Assembly (NCBI RefSeq): GCF_029210485.1
Contig: NZ_JARGET010000031.1
Span: 1 to 64,000 of the forward strand
Direction of reading: 5' to 3'
DNA length: 64,000 bases
Origin: Hoeflea sp. YIM 152468
GTDB taxonomy: Bacteria > Pseudomonadota > Alphaproteobacteria > Rhizobiales > Rhizobiaceae
Of the stretch, positions 15,699 through 25,975 are shown in pieces. The position numbers and the translations under genes were made by a program. Under the pieces are notes generated by a model, which was not told where the DNA came from, made no database searches, and worked only from the letters and a program-made list of their open reading frames with translations. Every line of letters starts with the position of its first letter. Positions within the stretch are counted from its first letter, which is position 1.

Positions 15699-18515
15699 AT
15701 GCTCGAAAAATCCTATGACGCCGCGGCCGTAGAGCCGAAAATTGCGACCCGCTGGGCTGAGGCGAACGCGTTCGCCGCCGGCGCCGGCGCCGAGCCTGGC
15801 GCGGACCCGTATTGCATCGTCATTCCGCCGCCAAACGTGACCGGGTCGCTGCATATGGGGCATGCGCTCAACAACACCTTGCAGGACATTCTTGTGCGGT
15901 TTCAGCGCATGCGCGGCCGCGATGTGCTGTGGCAGCCGGGCATGGACCATGCCGGCATCGCAACCCAGATGGTGGTCGAGCGCCAGCTTGCCGAGCGCAA
16001 GGAGCCGTCGCGCCATGACATGGGCCGCGACCAGTTCGTCGAGCGGATCTGGAACTGGAAGGACGAATCGGGCGGCATCATCTTCAACCAGCTCAAGCGG
16101 CTGGGCGCATCCTGTGACTGGTCGCGTGAACGCTTCACCATGGACGAGGGCCTGTCGCAGGCGGTTCTGGAAGTGTTTGTCAGCCTCTACAAGGACGGCT
16201 TGATCTACAAGGACAAGCGGCTGGTCAACTGGGATCCCAAACTGTTGACTGCGATTTCCGACCTCGAGGTCGAGACGGTCGAGATCAAGGGGAGCCTCTG
16301 GCATTTCCGCTATCCGCTGGCCGACGGCGTGACCTACGAACACCCGGTGTCCTTCAATGAAGACACCGAGAGCTACAGCTACGAAACCCGCGACTACATC
16401 ATTGTCGCCACCACCCGGCCCGAGACCATGCTCGGTGACACCGCGATTGCGGTCAATCCGGAAGATGAGCGGTACAAGGACCTGATCGGCAAATCGGTGA
16501 TTTTGCCGCTGGTCGGGCGGCGTATCAAAATCGTTGGCGATGACTATGCCGACGAGACGGCGGGCTCGGGTGCGGTGAAGATTACACCTGCCCATGATTT
16601 CAACGACTTCGAGGTCGGCAAGCGGCATCATCTTCGGGCGATCAATATCCTGACCGCCGATGCCCGGGTGACGTTGAAAGACAATGAGGACTTTCTCGAA
16701 GGCCTCAAGGTCGAAGGCAAGCTGATCGAGGTGATGGAAGAACTCGACGGCATGGACCGTTTTGCCGCCCGCGCCGAGATCGTGGCCAAGATGGAGGAGG
16801 TTGGTCTTCTCGATCAGGTCGAGGCGCACACCCATATGGTGCCGCATGGCGACCGCGGCGGCGTGCCGATCGAACCGTTTCTCACCGATCAATGGTATGT
16901 GAATGCCGCAGAAATGGCCAAACCCGCAATCGCGAGCGTGCGCGAGGGCCGCACCAATTTTGTGCCGAAGAACTGGGAAAAGACCTATTTCGACTGGATG
17001 GAGAACATCCAGCCCTGGTGCATTTCCCGGCAATTGTGGTGGGGGCATCAGATCCCGGCCTGGTACGGACCGGACGGCCAGGTCTTCGTCGAAAAGGACG
17101 AGGAAACTGCGCTCGATGCAGCGATCCAGCATTACATCGCCCATGAAGGGCCGTGGAAAGCCTGGGTCGAGGAAAAGCTGGAGAATTTCGAGCCGGGCGC
17201 GATCCTGACCCGTGACGAGGATGTGCTCGACACCTGGTTTTCGTCAGCCCTGTGGCCGTTCTCGACGCTGGGATGGCCCGACAAGACGCCTGAGCTTTCG
17301 CGCTACTATCAGACCGATGTTCTGGTGACCGGTTTCGACATCATTTTCTTCTGGGTTGCGCGGATGATGATGATGGGGCTGCACTTCATGAAGGAAGAGC
17401 CGTTTCACACCGTCTATGTCCATGCTCTGGTCCGTGACAAGTCCGGCGCCAAGATGTCCAAATCCAAGGGCAATGTCATCGACCCGCTGGATCTGATTGA
17501 TGAATATGGCGCCGATGCGCTGCGGTTCACGCTGGCGATCATGGCGGCACAGGGCCGCGACGTGAAACTCGATCCCTCGCGCATTGCCGGATACCGCAAT
17601 TTCGGCACCAAACTGTGGAACGCGGTGCGGTTTGCCGACATGAACGGCGCTGTGCTCGATCCGGCGTTTGACCCCGCAGCCGCGAAGCTGACGATCAACC
17701 GCTGGATCCTGACCGAACTGACGCGGACCTCAAATGAGGTGAAGGCGGCGATCGAGACCTACAAGTTCAACGAGGCCTCAAGTGCTTTGTACCGGTTCAT
17801 CTGGAACCAGGTGTGCGACTGGTATCTGGAATTGCTCAAGCCGGTGTTCAACGGCGAAGATGAATCAGCCAAAACCGAAGCGCGCGCCTGTGCCGCGCAT
17901 GTGCTGGCCGAATCGGTCAAGTTGTTGCATCCGTTCATGCCGTTTATGACCGAGGAGCTGTGGGAGCACCTGGCTGGAAGCGGTGCCGGGCTCGCCTGCC
18001 ATGCGAGCTGGCCCGAGCCTTCTTTTGAAGACGCAGACGCCGCCTCGGAGATCAACTGGCTGGTTGATCTGGTCTCAGGCCTGCGCTCGGTCCGGGCCGA
18101 GATGAATGTGCCGCCTTCCGCCAAAGCGGCCCTGGTCATGGTCGGAACCAATGCCAAGACTGCCGAAAGACTGGATCGCCATGATCCGGCGATCAAGCAA
18201 CTGGCGCGGGTGACTGAAATCGTGCTCGAGACTGCGGCGCCAGCCGGCTCGGCGCAGATCGTGGTCGGCGAGGCGACGGCGTGTCTTCCGCTCGGCGAGC
18301 TGATTGATCTGGTCGCCGAAAAGGCGCGGCTGGAAAAGGCCTTGTCGAAGGTTCAAGGCGATATCGACAAAATCGAGAGCAAGCTTGGCAACGAGAAATT
18401 CGTTGCCAATGCAAAGCCGGAAATTGTCGCAGCCGAACGGGAAAAGCTTGTGGATCTGCAGGGGCAGAAAGACAAGCTGGCCGAGGCGATTACCCGGATA
18501 AGCCAGGCCGGCTGA
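15699..18515 (+). CDS. valS: valyl-tRNA synthetase
   Basis: Class I synthetase that charges tRNA-Val and edits Thr. The N-terminal P-P-N-V-T-G-S-L-H-M-G-H carries the HIGH motif (H-M-G-H), and K-M-S-K-S-K-G-N carries the KMSKS loop. The CP1 editing domain (T-T-R-P-E-T-M-L-G-D), the anticodon-binding domain and a C-terminal coiled-coil arm (V-A-E-K-A-R-L-E-K-A-L) are all present. Length of about 938 residues is normal for alphaproteobacteria. The family start M-L-E-K-S-Y-D points to 15699; upstream in-frame ATGs at 15681 and 15687 are alternatives. Confidence 0.96.
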   Translation: MLEKSYDAAAVEPKIATRWAEANAFAAGAGAEPGADPYCIVIPPPNVTGSLHMGHALNNTLQDILVRFQRMRGRDVLWQPGMDHAGIATQMVVERQLAERKEPSRHDMGRDQFVERIWNWKDESGGIIFNQLKRLGASCDWSRERFTMDEGLSQAVLEVFVSLYKDGLIYKDKRLVNWDPKLLTAISDLEVETVEIKGSLWHFRYPLADGVTYEHPVSFNEDTESYSYETRDYIIVATTRPETMLGDTAIAVNPEDERYKDLIGKSVILPLVGRRIKIVGDDYADETAGSGAVKITPAHDFNDFEVGKRHHLRAINILTADARVTLKDNEDFLEGLKVEGKLIEVMEELDGMDRFAARAEIVAKMEEVGLLDQVEAHTHMVPHGDRGGVPIEPFLTDQWYVNAAEMAKPAIASVREGRTNFVPKNWEKTYFDWMENIQPWCISRQLWWGHQIPAWYGPDGQVFVEKDEETALDAAIQHYIAHEGPWKAWVEEKLENFEPGAILTRDEDVLDTWFSSALWPFSTLGWPDKTPELSRYYQTDVLVTGFDIIFFWVARMMMMGLHFMKEEPFHTVYVHALVRDKSGAKMSKSKGNVIDPLDLIDEYGADALRFTLAIMAAQGRDVKLDPSRIAGYRNFGTKLWNAVRFADMNGAVLDPAFDPAAAKLTINRWILTELTRTSNEVKAAIETYKFNEASSALYRFIWNQVCDWYLELLKPVFNGEDESAKTEARACAAHVLAESVKLLHPFMPFMTEELWEHLAGSGAGLACHASWPEPSFEDADAASEINWLVDLVSGLRSVRAEMNVPPSAKAALVMVGTNAKTAERLDRHDPAIKQLARVTEIVLETAAPAGSAQIVVGEATACLPLGELIDLVAEKARLEKALSKVQGDIDKIESKLGNEKFVANAKPEIVAAEREKLVDLQGQKDKLAEAITRISQAG

Positions 18516-18876
18516 CCCAGACCCGGAAACACGTGTGCTACGCAGGCGGCCCGGCGATCCCGGCCGTCTGCCCGGATTCGGCTGGTCTGATGCGGAAGCA
18601 GGCATCAATCTGGACGGTTCCAGCAAAATCGTTCTAAATGTGACCGAATTGCAACAAAAGCGTGCCTGCGCTCTCAATTGCTTGGATTTTGGGCCTATTT
18701 CCATCTCGTTGCGGCCCGTCTTGCAGCTTTTTGTGCAAAAAGCCGCGCCGCGCTGCGCTTTTGAGAGTGCTGATGCTGGAACCGGCCTCCTGCCATTGTT
18801 TTGCCCTGTTTACAAACCGCTCAATTAGATTACCTAATTGGGGCAATCGTAAGCTTTTTAGTCCTGGAGGGGATTC
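18516..18876. other. valS-fadL intergenic region
   Basis: About 360 bases with no gene I can support. Its right end carries the inverted repeat described separately and the strong ribosome binding site of the porin gene (CTGGAGGGG). Confidence 0.5.
18822..18840. promoter_or_regulatory. inverted repeat, operator candidate before the FadL-family gene
   Basis: CAATTAG, five bases, CTAATTG is a perfect 7-bp inverted repeat 36 bases before the porin start codon, in an otherwise A+T-rich leader. Its spacing fits a dimeric repressor site near the transcription start; the regulator is unknown. Confidence 0.45.
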
Positions 18877-20106
18877 ATGATTCACGGTAATTTGAAATCG
18901 CTCGTTGCTGTGATGGCCACCAGCGTGGCACTCGCTTCGGCGGCTCATGCAGGCGGATACAGTCGCGGCTCAGCTAATCTTGATCCGTTGATGGAAGACG
19001 GCACACAGGTCTCGTCATCCTTCACCGTCATTGCGCCAAACCGCGGCATGTCTACGGTTCAGCCCGCAGGCGCACCAGCTGCCATTCCTGCCAGCGCTAT
19101 AACACCGACTCCGGCCCTTGCGGCTGCTGGCGCAACCGGCAACGCAGGAGCGAAGTTTACGGAAGCCTACACTGTGTTTGGAGCAACGGCGGCAATGGAT
19201 GTGGTGGGGCCGACCCGTTGTGCCGGAACCTTTTCGCAGCCTTATGGCGCAAATGTTGACTACGGCTGGACACGGATAATGTCGGGCGTGAGCACGACGA
19301 CATCCTCAGAAATGAGCTCAATGGAATTCGGCCTAACCTGTTCGTACAGAGCAGAGGTCGGCAAAGGCAACATGTACGTTATTGGCGGTGTTTTCCACCA
19401 AACGATTGATTACACTGAAGCCCGTGGTTTTGGTTTCGGTTCGGTCCTCGGCGGTGGTGATATCGCTATGGATGACGGAAGTGTCGGCTACCGTGTGGGC
19501 CTTGGCTACACCATCCCGGAAATCGCCCTAAAGGCATCCTTGATATACCGTTCTGCGGTTGATGTCGGACTGAAGGGTGTTGTTCGCAATCCTGCATTCC
19601 CTGGCGGCAGTGTCACGGCGTTTGCCAACGCGACAACGCCGCAAAGCGTCAAACTGGCCGTCCAATCAGGTGTTGCTCCGGGCTGGCTGGTGTTCGGCTC
19701 GGTGGAATGGACTGACTGGAGCGTCTTGCAACAGGTCCAGGTCTTCGCCGATCCGGGTCAGCTTGCCGTGGGTGCCGCTCCGATTGCAGGTGTGACCGTG
19801 GACGCTTTCTTCCGTGATGGCTGGACGGTATCTGGCGGTGTAGCCCATAAGTTCAATGACAAGTTTTCCGGACTGGCGAGCCTGACATGGGACCGCGGAA
19901 CATCCACCGGCCGTTCAAGCTACAGTGATACACTGACGGTTTCTACAGGCGGCTCTTACACGGTCAATGAGAATGTCTCGATCCGCGGCGGCTTGGCTTA
20001 CTCGTTCCTGGACTCGCTCACTGAAGTCAACACCGCCGGCCACACCATCGGATACGACAAAGACTATTCGATCGGTGGCGGTCTGTCGCTGAACATCAAG
20101 TTCTGA
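18877..20106 (+). CDS. FadL/OmpP1-family outer membrane transport protein
   Basis: Beta-barrel channel family for hydrophobic molecules such as long-chain fatty acids. The 409-residue protein has a signal peptide ending A-A-H-A before G-G-Y-S-R-G-S-A-N, an N-terminal region matching the plug, and alternating beta strands through to a terminal Phe (S-L-N-I-K-F) as in outer membrane barrels. Barrel strands such as L-K-A-S-L-I-Y-R and V-S-G-G-V-A-H-K-F-N-D-K are typical. The start has a strong GGAGG. A terminator follows, so it is likely monocistronic. Confidence 0.85.
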   Translation: MIHGNLKSLVAVMATSVALASAAHAGGYSRGSANLDPLMEDGTQVSSSFTVIAPNRGMSTVQPAGAPAAIPASAITPTPALAAAGATGNAGAKFTEAYTVFGATAAMDVVGPTRCAGTFSQPYGANVDYGWTRIMSGVSTTTSSEMSSMEFGLTCSYRAEVGKGNMYVIGGVFHQTIDYTEARGFGFGSVLGGGDIAMDDGSVGYRVGLGYTIPEIALKASLIYRSAVDVGLKGVVRNPAFPGGSVTAFANATTPQSVKLAVQSGVAPGWLVFGSVEWTDWSVLQQVQVFADPGQLAVGAAPIAGVTVDAFFRDGWTVSGGVAHKFNDKFSGLASLTWDRGTSTGRSSYSDTLTVSTGGSYTVNENVSIRGGLAYSFLDSLTEVNTAGHTIGYDKDYSIGGGLSLNIKF

Positions 20107-20131
20107 TCTGAACCAAACCGACGTCGAATCG

Positions 20132-20157
20132 AACCCCGCCCTGGTGGCGGGGTTTTT
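20132..20157 (+). terminator. terminator after the FadL-family gene
   Basis: AACCCCGCC pairs perfectly with GGCGGGGTT around a four-base loop, followed by T-rich sequence, 26 bases after the stop codon. Confidence 0.9.
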
Positions 20158-20397
20158 CGTTGCGGGCACCTCGTTGCAGGCAAATTGTCCGACACCCATT
20201 GATTTTTCATCAAATTTAAGTGTCTCTGTGGCGGAGATCACGGAATGTGACGATTCCGCAACACACTTTTGCGAAAGCATCTGCTATCAATCGCCTGGGC
20301 GCGATGTGCCCATTTCCCGCCACAAACGGGGCGCAGGTCAGGTCATCAACTTACCCCCTGCGCTCGGTCGAAGAGACAAGACGCGCCTGAGGACCAC

Positions 20398-22122
20398 ATG
20401 ACCGCCACACCAATTGACAAGTCCAGGCTTCCAAGCCGCCATACGACCGTCGGTCCGACGCGAGCGCCGCACCGGTCGTATCTCTACGCCATGGGGCTTT
20501 CGGCTGAAGAGATCGCGCAGCCCCTGGTCGGCGTCGCCTCGTGCTGGAACGAAGCCGCGCCGTGCAATATTTCGCTGATGCGCCAGGCGCAGGTTGTCAA
20601 AAAGGGTGTTGCTGCGGCAAAGGGCACGCCGCGCGAATTCTGCACGATCACGGTGACGGACGGGATCGCCATGGGCCATCAGGGCATGAAGTCGTCGCTC
20701 GCCAGCCGCGACCTGATCGCTGATTCGGTTGAGCTGACGATGCGTGGCCATTGCTATGACGCCATTGTCGGGCTTGCCGGCTGCGACAAATCCCTGCCGG
20801 GCATGATGATGTCGATGGTTCGCCTCAACGTGCCTTCAATCTTCATCTATGGCGGATCGATCCTTCCCGGCAGTTTCCGTGGACGCCAGATTACCGTGCA
20901 GGATGTGTTCGAGGCGGTCGGCCAGCATTCGGTCGGCGACCTGTCGGATGAGGACTTGCTCGAAATCGAGCAGGCGGCTTGCCCGTCAGCGGGTTCCTGC
21001 GGGGCCCAGTTTACGGCCAACACCATGGCAACCGTCGCCGAGGCAATCGGCTTGGCTTTGCCTTATTCCTGCGGCGCGCCCGCGCCTTACGAGATGCGCG
21101 ACAAGTTCTGCTATGCGGCCGGCGAGAAGGTGATGGAACTGATCGCCAAGCAGATTCGCCCGCGCGACATCGTCACCCGCAAGGCATTGGAGAATGCGGC
21201 CGCTGTGGTGTCAGCCACCGGCGGGTCGACCAACGCGGCCCTGCATCTGCCGGCGCTTGCACATGAATGCGGCATAGAGTTTGATCTGTTTGATGTTGCC
21301 GAGATTTTCGAACGCACCCCCTACATCGCCAATCTGAAGCCGGGCGGCAAATACGTCGCCAAGGACATGTTCGAGGCTGGCGGAATCCCGCTGCTGATGA
21401 AGACCATGCTGGAACACGGCTATCTTCATGGTGATTGCATGACCGTGACCGGCCGCACTTTGGCCGAAAACATGGAGCATGTTTCCTGGAACGATCAGCA
21501 GGATGTCGTGCATCCGGCCAACAAGCCGATCACTGCCAGCGGCGGTGTGGTTGGCCTGAAGGGCAATCTGGCTTCCGATGGCGCGATCGTGAAGGTGGCA
21601 GGCATGTCGCAGTTGAAGTTCACCGGCCCGGCCCGGTGTTTCGATTCGGAAGAAGAATGTTTCGAAGCTGTTTCAAAGCGCGGCTACAAGGAAGGTGAGG
21701 TTCTTGTGATCCGCTATGAGGGACCCAAGGGCGGCCCCGGCATGCGCGAGATGTTGTCGACCACTGCGGCGCTTTACGGCCAGGGCATGGGCGACAAGGT
21801 GGCTTTGATCACCGATGGCCGGTTCTCCGGCGCAACCCGCGGTTTCTGCATTGGCCATGTGGGCCCGGAAGCTGCGGAAGGCGGGCCGATCGGCCTGCTG
21901 CAGGATGGCGACATCATCGAGATCGATGCGGTCGCAGGAACTTTGAATGTGCAGCTTTCCGATGCGGACCTGGCTGCGCGCAGGGAAAAATGGACAGCGC
22001 GGGACACCGATTACACATCGGGCGCGCTGTGGAAATACGCCCAGACGGTGGGGTCGGCGCGCTATGGCGCAGTCACCCATCCGGGCGGAGCGAAAGAAAA
22101 GCAGTGCTATGCTGACATTTAG
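20398..22122 (+). CDS. ilvD: dihydroxy-acid dehydratase (IlvD/Edd family)
   Basis: Fe-S dehydratase that converts 2,3-dihydroxy-isovalerate (and the methylvalerate analogue) in valine and isoleucine synthesis. The 574-residue protein has the cluster ligands at C56 (W-N-E-A-A-P-C-N), C129 (G-L-A-G-C-D-K-S) and C201 ([15 protein letters not shown]), and the active-site K-G-N-L-A-S-D-G-A and [10 protein letters not shown]. It is of the short type, and sugar-acid dehydratases of the same family look similar, so the substrate is probable, not certain. ATG at 20398 has GAGG six bases upstream. Its 3' end overlaps exoR by 14 bases. Confidence 0.85.
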   Translation: MTATPIDKSRLPSRHTTVGPTRAPHRSYLYAMGLSAEEIAQPLVGVASCWNEAAPCNISLMRQAQVVKKGVAAAKGTPREFCTITVTDGIAMGHQGMKSSLASRDLIADSVELTMRGHCYDAIVGLAGCDKSLPGMMMSMVRLNVPSIFIYGGSILPGSFRGRQITVQDVFEAVGQHSVGDLSDEDLLEIEQAACPSAGSCGAQFTANTMATVAEAIGLALPYSCGAPAPYEMRDKFCYAAGEKVMELIAKQIRPRDIVTRKALENAAAVVSATGGSTNAALHLPALAHECGIEFDLFDVAEIFERTPYIANLKPGGKYVAKDMFEAGGIPLLMKTMLEHGYLHGDCMTVTGRTLAENMEHVSWNDQQDVVHPANKPITASGGVVGLKGNLASDGAIVKVAGMSQLKFTGPARCFDSEEECFEAVSKRGYKEGEVLVIRYEGPKGGPGMREMLSTTAALYGQGMGDKVALITDGRFSGATRGFCIGHVGPEAAEGGPIGLLQDGDIIEIDAVAGTLNVQLSDADLAARREKWTARDTDYTSGALWKYAQTVGSARYGAVTHPGGAKEKQCYADI

Positions 22123-22906
22123 TCATACCCGGACCGGTCTTTGTTGTGCTGTGCTTGCTGCCGCGATCGGCTTTGGCTCTCCGGCGCAGGCGCTTGATCC
22201 CAATGCGGGGGTAACCCGCGAGTCCGGTCCTTTCGATCTGTTCCGGTTCGGCTTCTCGGCCTACAAGAAAGGCCGCAAGGACGAAGCCGTCGAGGCTTAC
22301 AAATATGCCGCTGAAAAAGGCCATCCGGGCGCGCGATGGGCGCTTGCCAACATGTATGCCTATGGCGACGGTGTGGTTGAGAACGACTATGAGGCCTTCA
22401 AGTTTTACGACGATATCGCCCGCCAGGGCGTCGAGCCGGGATCGCAGGACACCGGCTATTTCGTCAATGCGCTGGTTTCGCTGGCCAATTACTACCAGAT
22501 TGGCATTCCCGGAAGCCCGGTGAAAGCCAATCTCGGGGCCGCGCGGCAGCTCTATTTCCAGGCGGCCTCGGCGTTCGGCGTGCCTGAAGCACAATACCGG
22601 CTCGGCCGCATGATCCTTGAAGGCCAGGGCGGCGCTAACGACATCCAGCAGGCCAAGAAATGGCTCAACCGGGCTCGGGCTAGCGGTCACCCCGCAGCGT
22701 CTGCGATTCTGGGCAATGTGGTGTTTGAGGAAGGCCAGACCGTGCGCGGGCTTGCCTTCATGACCACCGCACTGGAGCGCTCATCGGCATCCGACAAGGC
22801 CTGGATCCAGGCCTTGCAAGAACGGGCGTTTTCGCTGGCCGATGAAGCGGACCGCCGCACAGCGGTGGCGCTGGCTCAGGATATGCTGGCCAAGGGCCTC
22901 AACTGA
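22109..22906 (+). CDS. exoR: ExoR-type periplasmic Sel1-repeat regulator
   Basis: Homologue over its full length of Sinorhizobium ExoR, the periplasmic inhibitor of the ChvG(ExoS)/ChvI two-component system, which controls exopolysaccharide synthesis, motility and acid/host adaptation. The 265-residue protein has a signal peptide (ending S-P-A-Q-A), the conserved [16 protein letters not shown] start of the mature part, and several Sel1 repeats such as [17 protein letters not shown] and [16 protein letters not shown]. Gene order with xth, erpA, dgt and argS downstream is as in Sinorhizobium. The start lies inside the end of ilvD. Family knowledge: the protein is proteolysed under inducing conditions. 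Confidence 0.9.
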   Translation: MLTFSHTRTGLCCAVLAAAIGFGSPAQALDPNAGVTRESGPFDLFRFGFSAYKKGRKDEAVEAYKYAAEKGHPGARWALANMYAYGDGVVENDYEAFKFYDDIARQGVEPGSQDTGYFVNALVSLANYYQIGIPGSPVKANLGAARQLYFQAASAFGVPEAQYRLGRMILEGQGGANDIQQAKKWLNRARASGHPAASAILGNVVFEEGQTVRGLAFMTTALERSSASDKAWIQALQERAFSLADEADRRTAVALAQDMLAKGLN

Positions 22907-22937
22907 CAGGCGTCTGTGCTATAGGCAATGTCCAGGC

Positions 22938-23216
22938 TCAGACTGAGGGCAGCGGCGCGGTCCGCGGAGAAATGTCCGCCACCGGGCAGCCATCGGAGAG
23001 CTTCTTCCAGCTGGTGTTGTTGAGATTGCGTTCGCATCGCGCCAGATAGCGGGTGGATGAGCCGATCTGAAGACAGATCACACTGCCTTCCTTGATCCTC
23101 TTGCCATTTCCCAGACACTCGCAATCCTGTCCCGCGCTTGCCGGGTAGGCGGACATGCCGACCCCCGCCATAACACCGATGGCCAAGGCAGATTGCCATG
23201 ATCGTGTGTGTTCCAT
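22938..23216 (-). CDS. small secreted cysteine-rich protein, function unknown
   Basis: A 92-residue protein with a signal peptide (to about A-Y-P-A-S-A-G) and a mature part with five cysteines: D-C-E-C near its start, then I-C, R-C and G-C. The R-C-E-x-x-L-N-N-x-x-W-K-K-L-x-D-G-C block is shared by small exported proteins of rhizobia for which I know no function. An upstream in-frame ATG at 23255 would add 13 residues before the signal peptide; I prefer 23216. It lies between exoR and xth. Confidence 0.65.
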   Translation of the reverse strand: MEHTRSWQSALAIGVMAGVGMSAYPASAGQDCECLGNGKRIKEGSVICLQIGSSTRYLARCERNLNNTSWKKLSDGCPVADISPRTAPLPSV

Positions 23217-23287
23217 TGCGCCATGATGCGCCTGAAACTTTGCTGAGGCAAGCATGGCATTGCCACACCGGCGTGTCCGGGTTGGCG

Positions 23288-24076
23288 TTATGGCTCGATA
23301 TGAAGCGAAATCGCCACAGGAACATGGTCGGAGGGACGTTCCCAGCCGCGGACATGTTTTTCCACCGTTGCTGACTTGAGCAGGCCTGCGGCTTCCGGCG
23401 AGAGCATCAAATGGTCAATGCGGATGCCGTTGTTCTTCGGCCAGGCTCCAGCCTGATAATCCCAGAAGGTGTAGGTTTCCGGCGCATCATTGACGGCGCG
23501 CAAGGCATCGGTGAAGCCCAAATTTTCAAGCCGCCTGAAAGCGGTGCGGGATTCCGGCCTGAACAGCGCGTCGCCTTCCCAGACCTTCGGATCGTGGCAA
23601 TCCACCGGTTCGGGAATGACGTTGTAATCGCCGGCCAGCACCAACGGCTCTTCAAGCGCCAGACGGCTTGCGGCAAAGGTTTCGAGCCGCGCCATCCACG
23701 AGAGTTTATAGGGGAACTTGGGGGTGTCGACCGGGTTGCCGTTGGGAAGGTACAATGAGACGACACGCAACACGCCGCCGGCCACAGAAAAGACCGCTTC
23801 GATGAACCGCGCCTGCTCGTCTGCGTCGTCACCAGGAAGCCCGCGGGTGACCTCATCGGGGCTCATCTTCGACAGGATGGCGACCCCGTTGAATCCCTTT
23901 TGGCCATGAGTTTCAACATGGTAGCCGAGATTCTCTATTTCCAGGCGGGGAAAGTTCTCGTCAACGGACTTGATCTCCTGCAGGCAGGCGATGTCGGGGT
24001 CGCTCTCCTTCAACCAGGTCAGAAGATTGTCAATCCGCGCCTTGATGCCGTTGATGTTCCAGGTGACAATTTTCAA
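23288..24076 (-). CDS. xthA: exodeoxyribonuclease III
   Basis: Mg-dependent AP endonuclease and 3'-5' exonuclease in base excision repair. Starts K-I-V-T-W-N-I-N-G-I-K-A-R; carries the metal-binding L-Q-E-I-K, the active-site G-D-Y-N-V-I-P, and the C-terminal R-I-D-H-L-M-L-S and S-D-H-V-P-V. The 263-residue length is normal. The family alignment places the start at a TTG (24076) with AAGGA eight bases upstream; a GTG at 24112 in the same frame has no such site. Confidence 0.93.
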   Translation of the reverse strand: MKIVTWNINGIKARIDNLLTWLKESDPDIACLQEIKSVDENFPRLEIENLGYHVETHGQKGFNGVAILSKMSPDEVTRGLPGDDADEQARFIEAVFSVAGGVLRVVSLYLPNGNPVDTPKFPYKLSWMARLETFAASRLALEEPLVLAGDYNVIPEPVDCHDPKVWEGDALFRPESRTAFRRLENLGFTDALRAVNDAPETYTFWDYQAGAWPKNNGIRIDHLMLSPEAAGLLKSATVEKHVRGWERPSDHVPVAISLHIEP

Positions 24077-24132
24077 GGTGTTTTCCTTAGACAGGCATCG
24101 CGCGTCAGACACGTGATCAGGGGGTGGTGTGG

Positions 24133-24468
24133 CTAGACGGAGAAGCTGGTGCCGCAGCCGCAGGAGGCCACCGCATTGGGATTCTTGATCTGGAATGCCT
24201 GCCCCATCAGATTGTCGACAAAATCGATCTCGGACCCGGCCATGTAGATCAGCGACACCTGATCGATCAGCACACGGGCATCGTTCCGCTCGAGCACCAC
24301 GTCATCATCGTCGGGTTGGTCGGCGAGGTCAAATTTGTAGGAGAACCCGGAGCAGCCGCCACCTTCGACGGACACGCGAAGCGCTGACTTGCCGGTCTCG
24401 GCGGAAACGATTTCCTTGATTCTGCGCGCAGCCGATTCCGACAGCGTCACTGAAATGGGTTGTGTCAT
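24133..24468 (-). CDS. erpA: A-type iron-sulfur carrier (ErpA/HesB family)
   Basis: Carries Fe-S clusters from the Suf scaffold to apo-enzymes. The 111-residue protein has the three conserved cysteines of the family: G-G-G-C-S-G-F and the C-terminal S-C-G-C-G-T-S-F. ATG at 24468 sits behind a perfect AAGGAGG. It is transcribed away from dgt and towards xthA. ErpA is the likely member, but a related A-type carrier cannot be excluded. Confidence 0.92.
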   Translation of the reverse strand: MTQPISVTLSESAARRIKEIVSAETGKSALRVSVEGGGCSGFSYKFDLADQPDDDDVVLERNDARVLIDQVSLIYMAGSEIDFVDNLMGQAFQIKNPNAVASCGCGTSFSV

Positions 24469-24616
24469 GCTACCTCCTTGCCGGGTCAAGAACCGGAAGA
24501 GACGTGTTTCAAATCACTTGACCTATAGGTATGAAGGCGCAGGCTCCGCGTCAATGCTTGGGCGGGTTGAGTCGAGGCCGATGCCTGTCACGATCGGGTG
24601 TTCTTCCCTCGGTGAA

Positions 24617-24632
24617 TGTGACATGCATCACA
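24617..24632. promoter_or_regulatory. CRP/FNR-type site between erpA and dgt
   Basis: TGTGA, six bases, TCACA matches the consensus half-sites of CRP-family regulators exactly. It lies 75 bases before the dgt start and about 150 bases before the erpA start, so it could act on either. Which family member would bind is not visible. Confidence 0.45.
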
Positions 24633-24706
24633 TTAAATGGACACCTAGGGCATGGTGCCGGGATTGGCGCGGGGCACTGATCAGTGCCGCCTGTTGACGG
24701 GATAGC

Positions 24707-25912
24707 ATGGAATTTGACATCAAACAGCTTGGATTCGGGACAGACGCGCGCGCGCCCTGGGCCGCTGATCCCTGGAGCAGCCGGGGCCGGCTCGTCGCCG
24801 AGCCGGCCAGTCCGACGCGATCGGAGTTCCAGCGTGATCGCGACCGGATCATTCACACGACAGCGTTCCGGCGGCTCAAGCACAAGACGCAGGTGTTCGT
24901 TGCCCATGAGGGCGATCATTACCGCACCCGCCTGACCCACACCATCGAAGTGGCGCAAATTGCCCGGGCGCTGGCGCGGGCGCTCAAGCTGGATGAGGAT
25001 CTGGCCGAAGGCGTGGCGCTGGTGCATGATTTCGGCCATACCCCGTTCGGCCATACCGGCGAAGACGCCTTGGCCGACCTGATGGCCGATGCCGGCGGAT
25101 TCGATCATAACGCCCAGTCCTTGCGTATTGTCACCAAGCTGGAGCAACGCTACGCCGAGTTTGATGGGCTCAACCTGAGCTGGGAAACGCTTGAGGGGCT
25201 GGTCAAGCACAACGGGCCGCTGATAGTGGAGGGCGGCAAGCCGGTCCCCGAACCGATCACCCACTACAACAGATGCCATGATTTGTGGCTCGAGAGCCAT
25301 TCCAGCCTGGAGGCCCAGGTCGCAGCGATCGCCGATGACATTGCCTACAACACCCATGACATCGATGACGGCTTGCGCTCGGGGCTGATCACGCTTGACA
25401 TGCTTGAGGAGTTGCCGTTGATCTCACGGTTGATGTCGCAGGTGCGGCAGCGGTATCCCAAGCTTGAAGAGCCGCGCTTGATCCACGAGATCATGCGCCG
25501 CCAGATTACCGAGATGGTCGAGGATGTCATCGGCGTCGCGCAGGCCAACATTCTTGCAATCAAGCCCGCCTCTGCAGACGAGGTGCGCCACGCCGGCCGG
25601 ACCATGGCGCATTTTTCCGACGAATTCGTCGCGGCCGACCGTCACATCAAGACGTTCCTGTACACGCACCTGTACCGGCACCCTGACGTGATGCGGGTCA
25701 GGGCCGCAGCCACCCGGATCGTGCAGGACCTGTTTGCAGCGTTCATGGCCGAGCCGTCGGCCATGGGCGAAAAGCACCGCCATGTCGGCATAGAAGATCT
25801 GCCGGAAACCATGCGGGCGCGGAAGGTGAGGGACTATCTTGCCGGAATGACCGACACCTATGCGATCGCCGCGCACCGGCGTTTGTTTGACCATACACCT
25901 GAATTGCGATAG
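24707..25912 (+). CDS. dgt: deoxyguanosinetriphosphate triphosphohydrolase-like protein
   Basis: HD-domain enzyme that splits dGTP (or other dNTPs) to nucleoside and triphosphate. It has the R-x-R-L-T-H-T-I-E-V first His, the [15 protein letters not shown] motif, and [13 protein letters not shown]. At 401 residues it belongs to the type 2 subfamily usual in alphaproteobacteria. It is followed by argS after 63 bases. Confidence 0.93.
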   Translation: MEFDIKQLGFGTDARAPWAADPWSSRGRLVAEPASPTRSEFQRDRDRIIHTTAFRRLKHKTQVFVAHEGDHYRTRLTHTIEVAQIARALARALKLDEDLAEGVALVHDFGHTPFGHTGEDALADLMADAGGFDHNAQSLRIVTKLEQRYAEFDGLNLSWETLEGLVKHNGPLIVEGGKPVPEPITHYNRCHDLWLESHSSLEAQVAAIADDIAYNTHDIDDGLRSGLITLDMLEELPLISRLMSQVRQRYPKLEEPRLIHEIMRRQITEMVEDVIGVAQANILAIKPASADEVRHAGRTMAHFSDEFVAADRHIKTFLYTHLYRHPDVMRVRAAATRIVQDLFAAFMAEPSAMGEKHRHVGIEDLPETMRARKVRDYLAGMTDTYAIAAHRRLFDHTPELR

Positions 25913-25975
25913 GCAGCGATCACCCGTGCGTGTGCCTGTTTCGCGCTGTTTTCCCGCCATATCCGGACTTAAGCC

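Noticed and set aside
15102-17144. 680-codon frame on the minus strand
   Set aside because: Antisense to valS and popZ; GC-rich codon use opens long shadow frames, and the peptide shows no family features.
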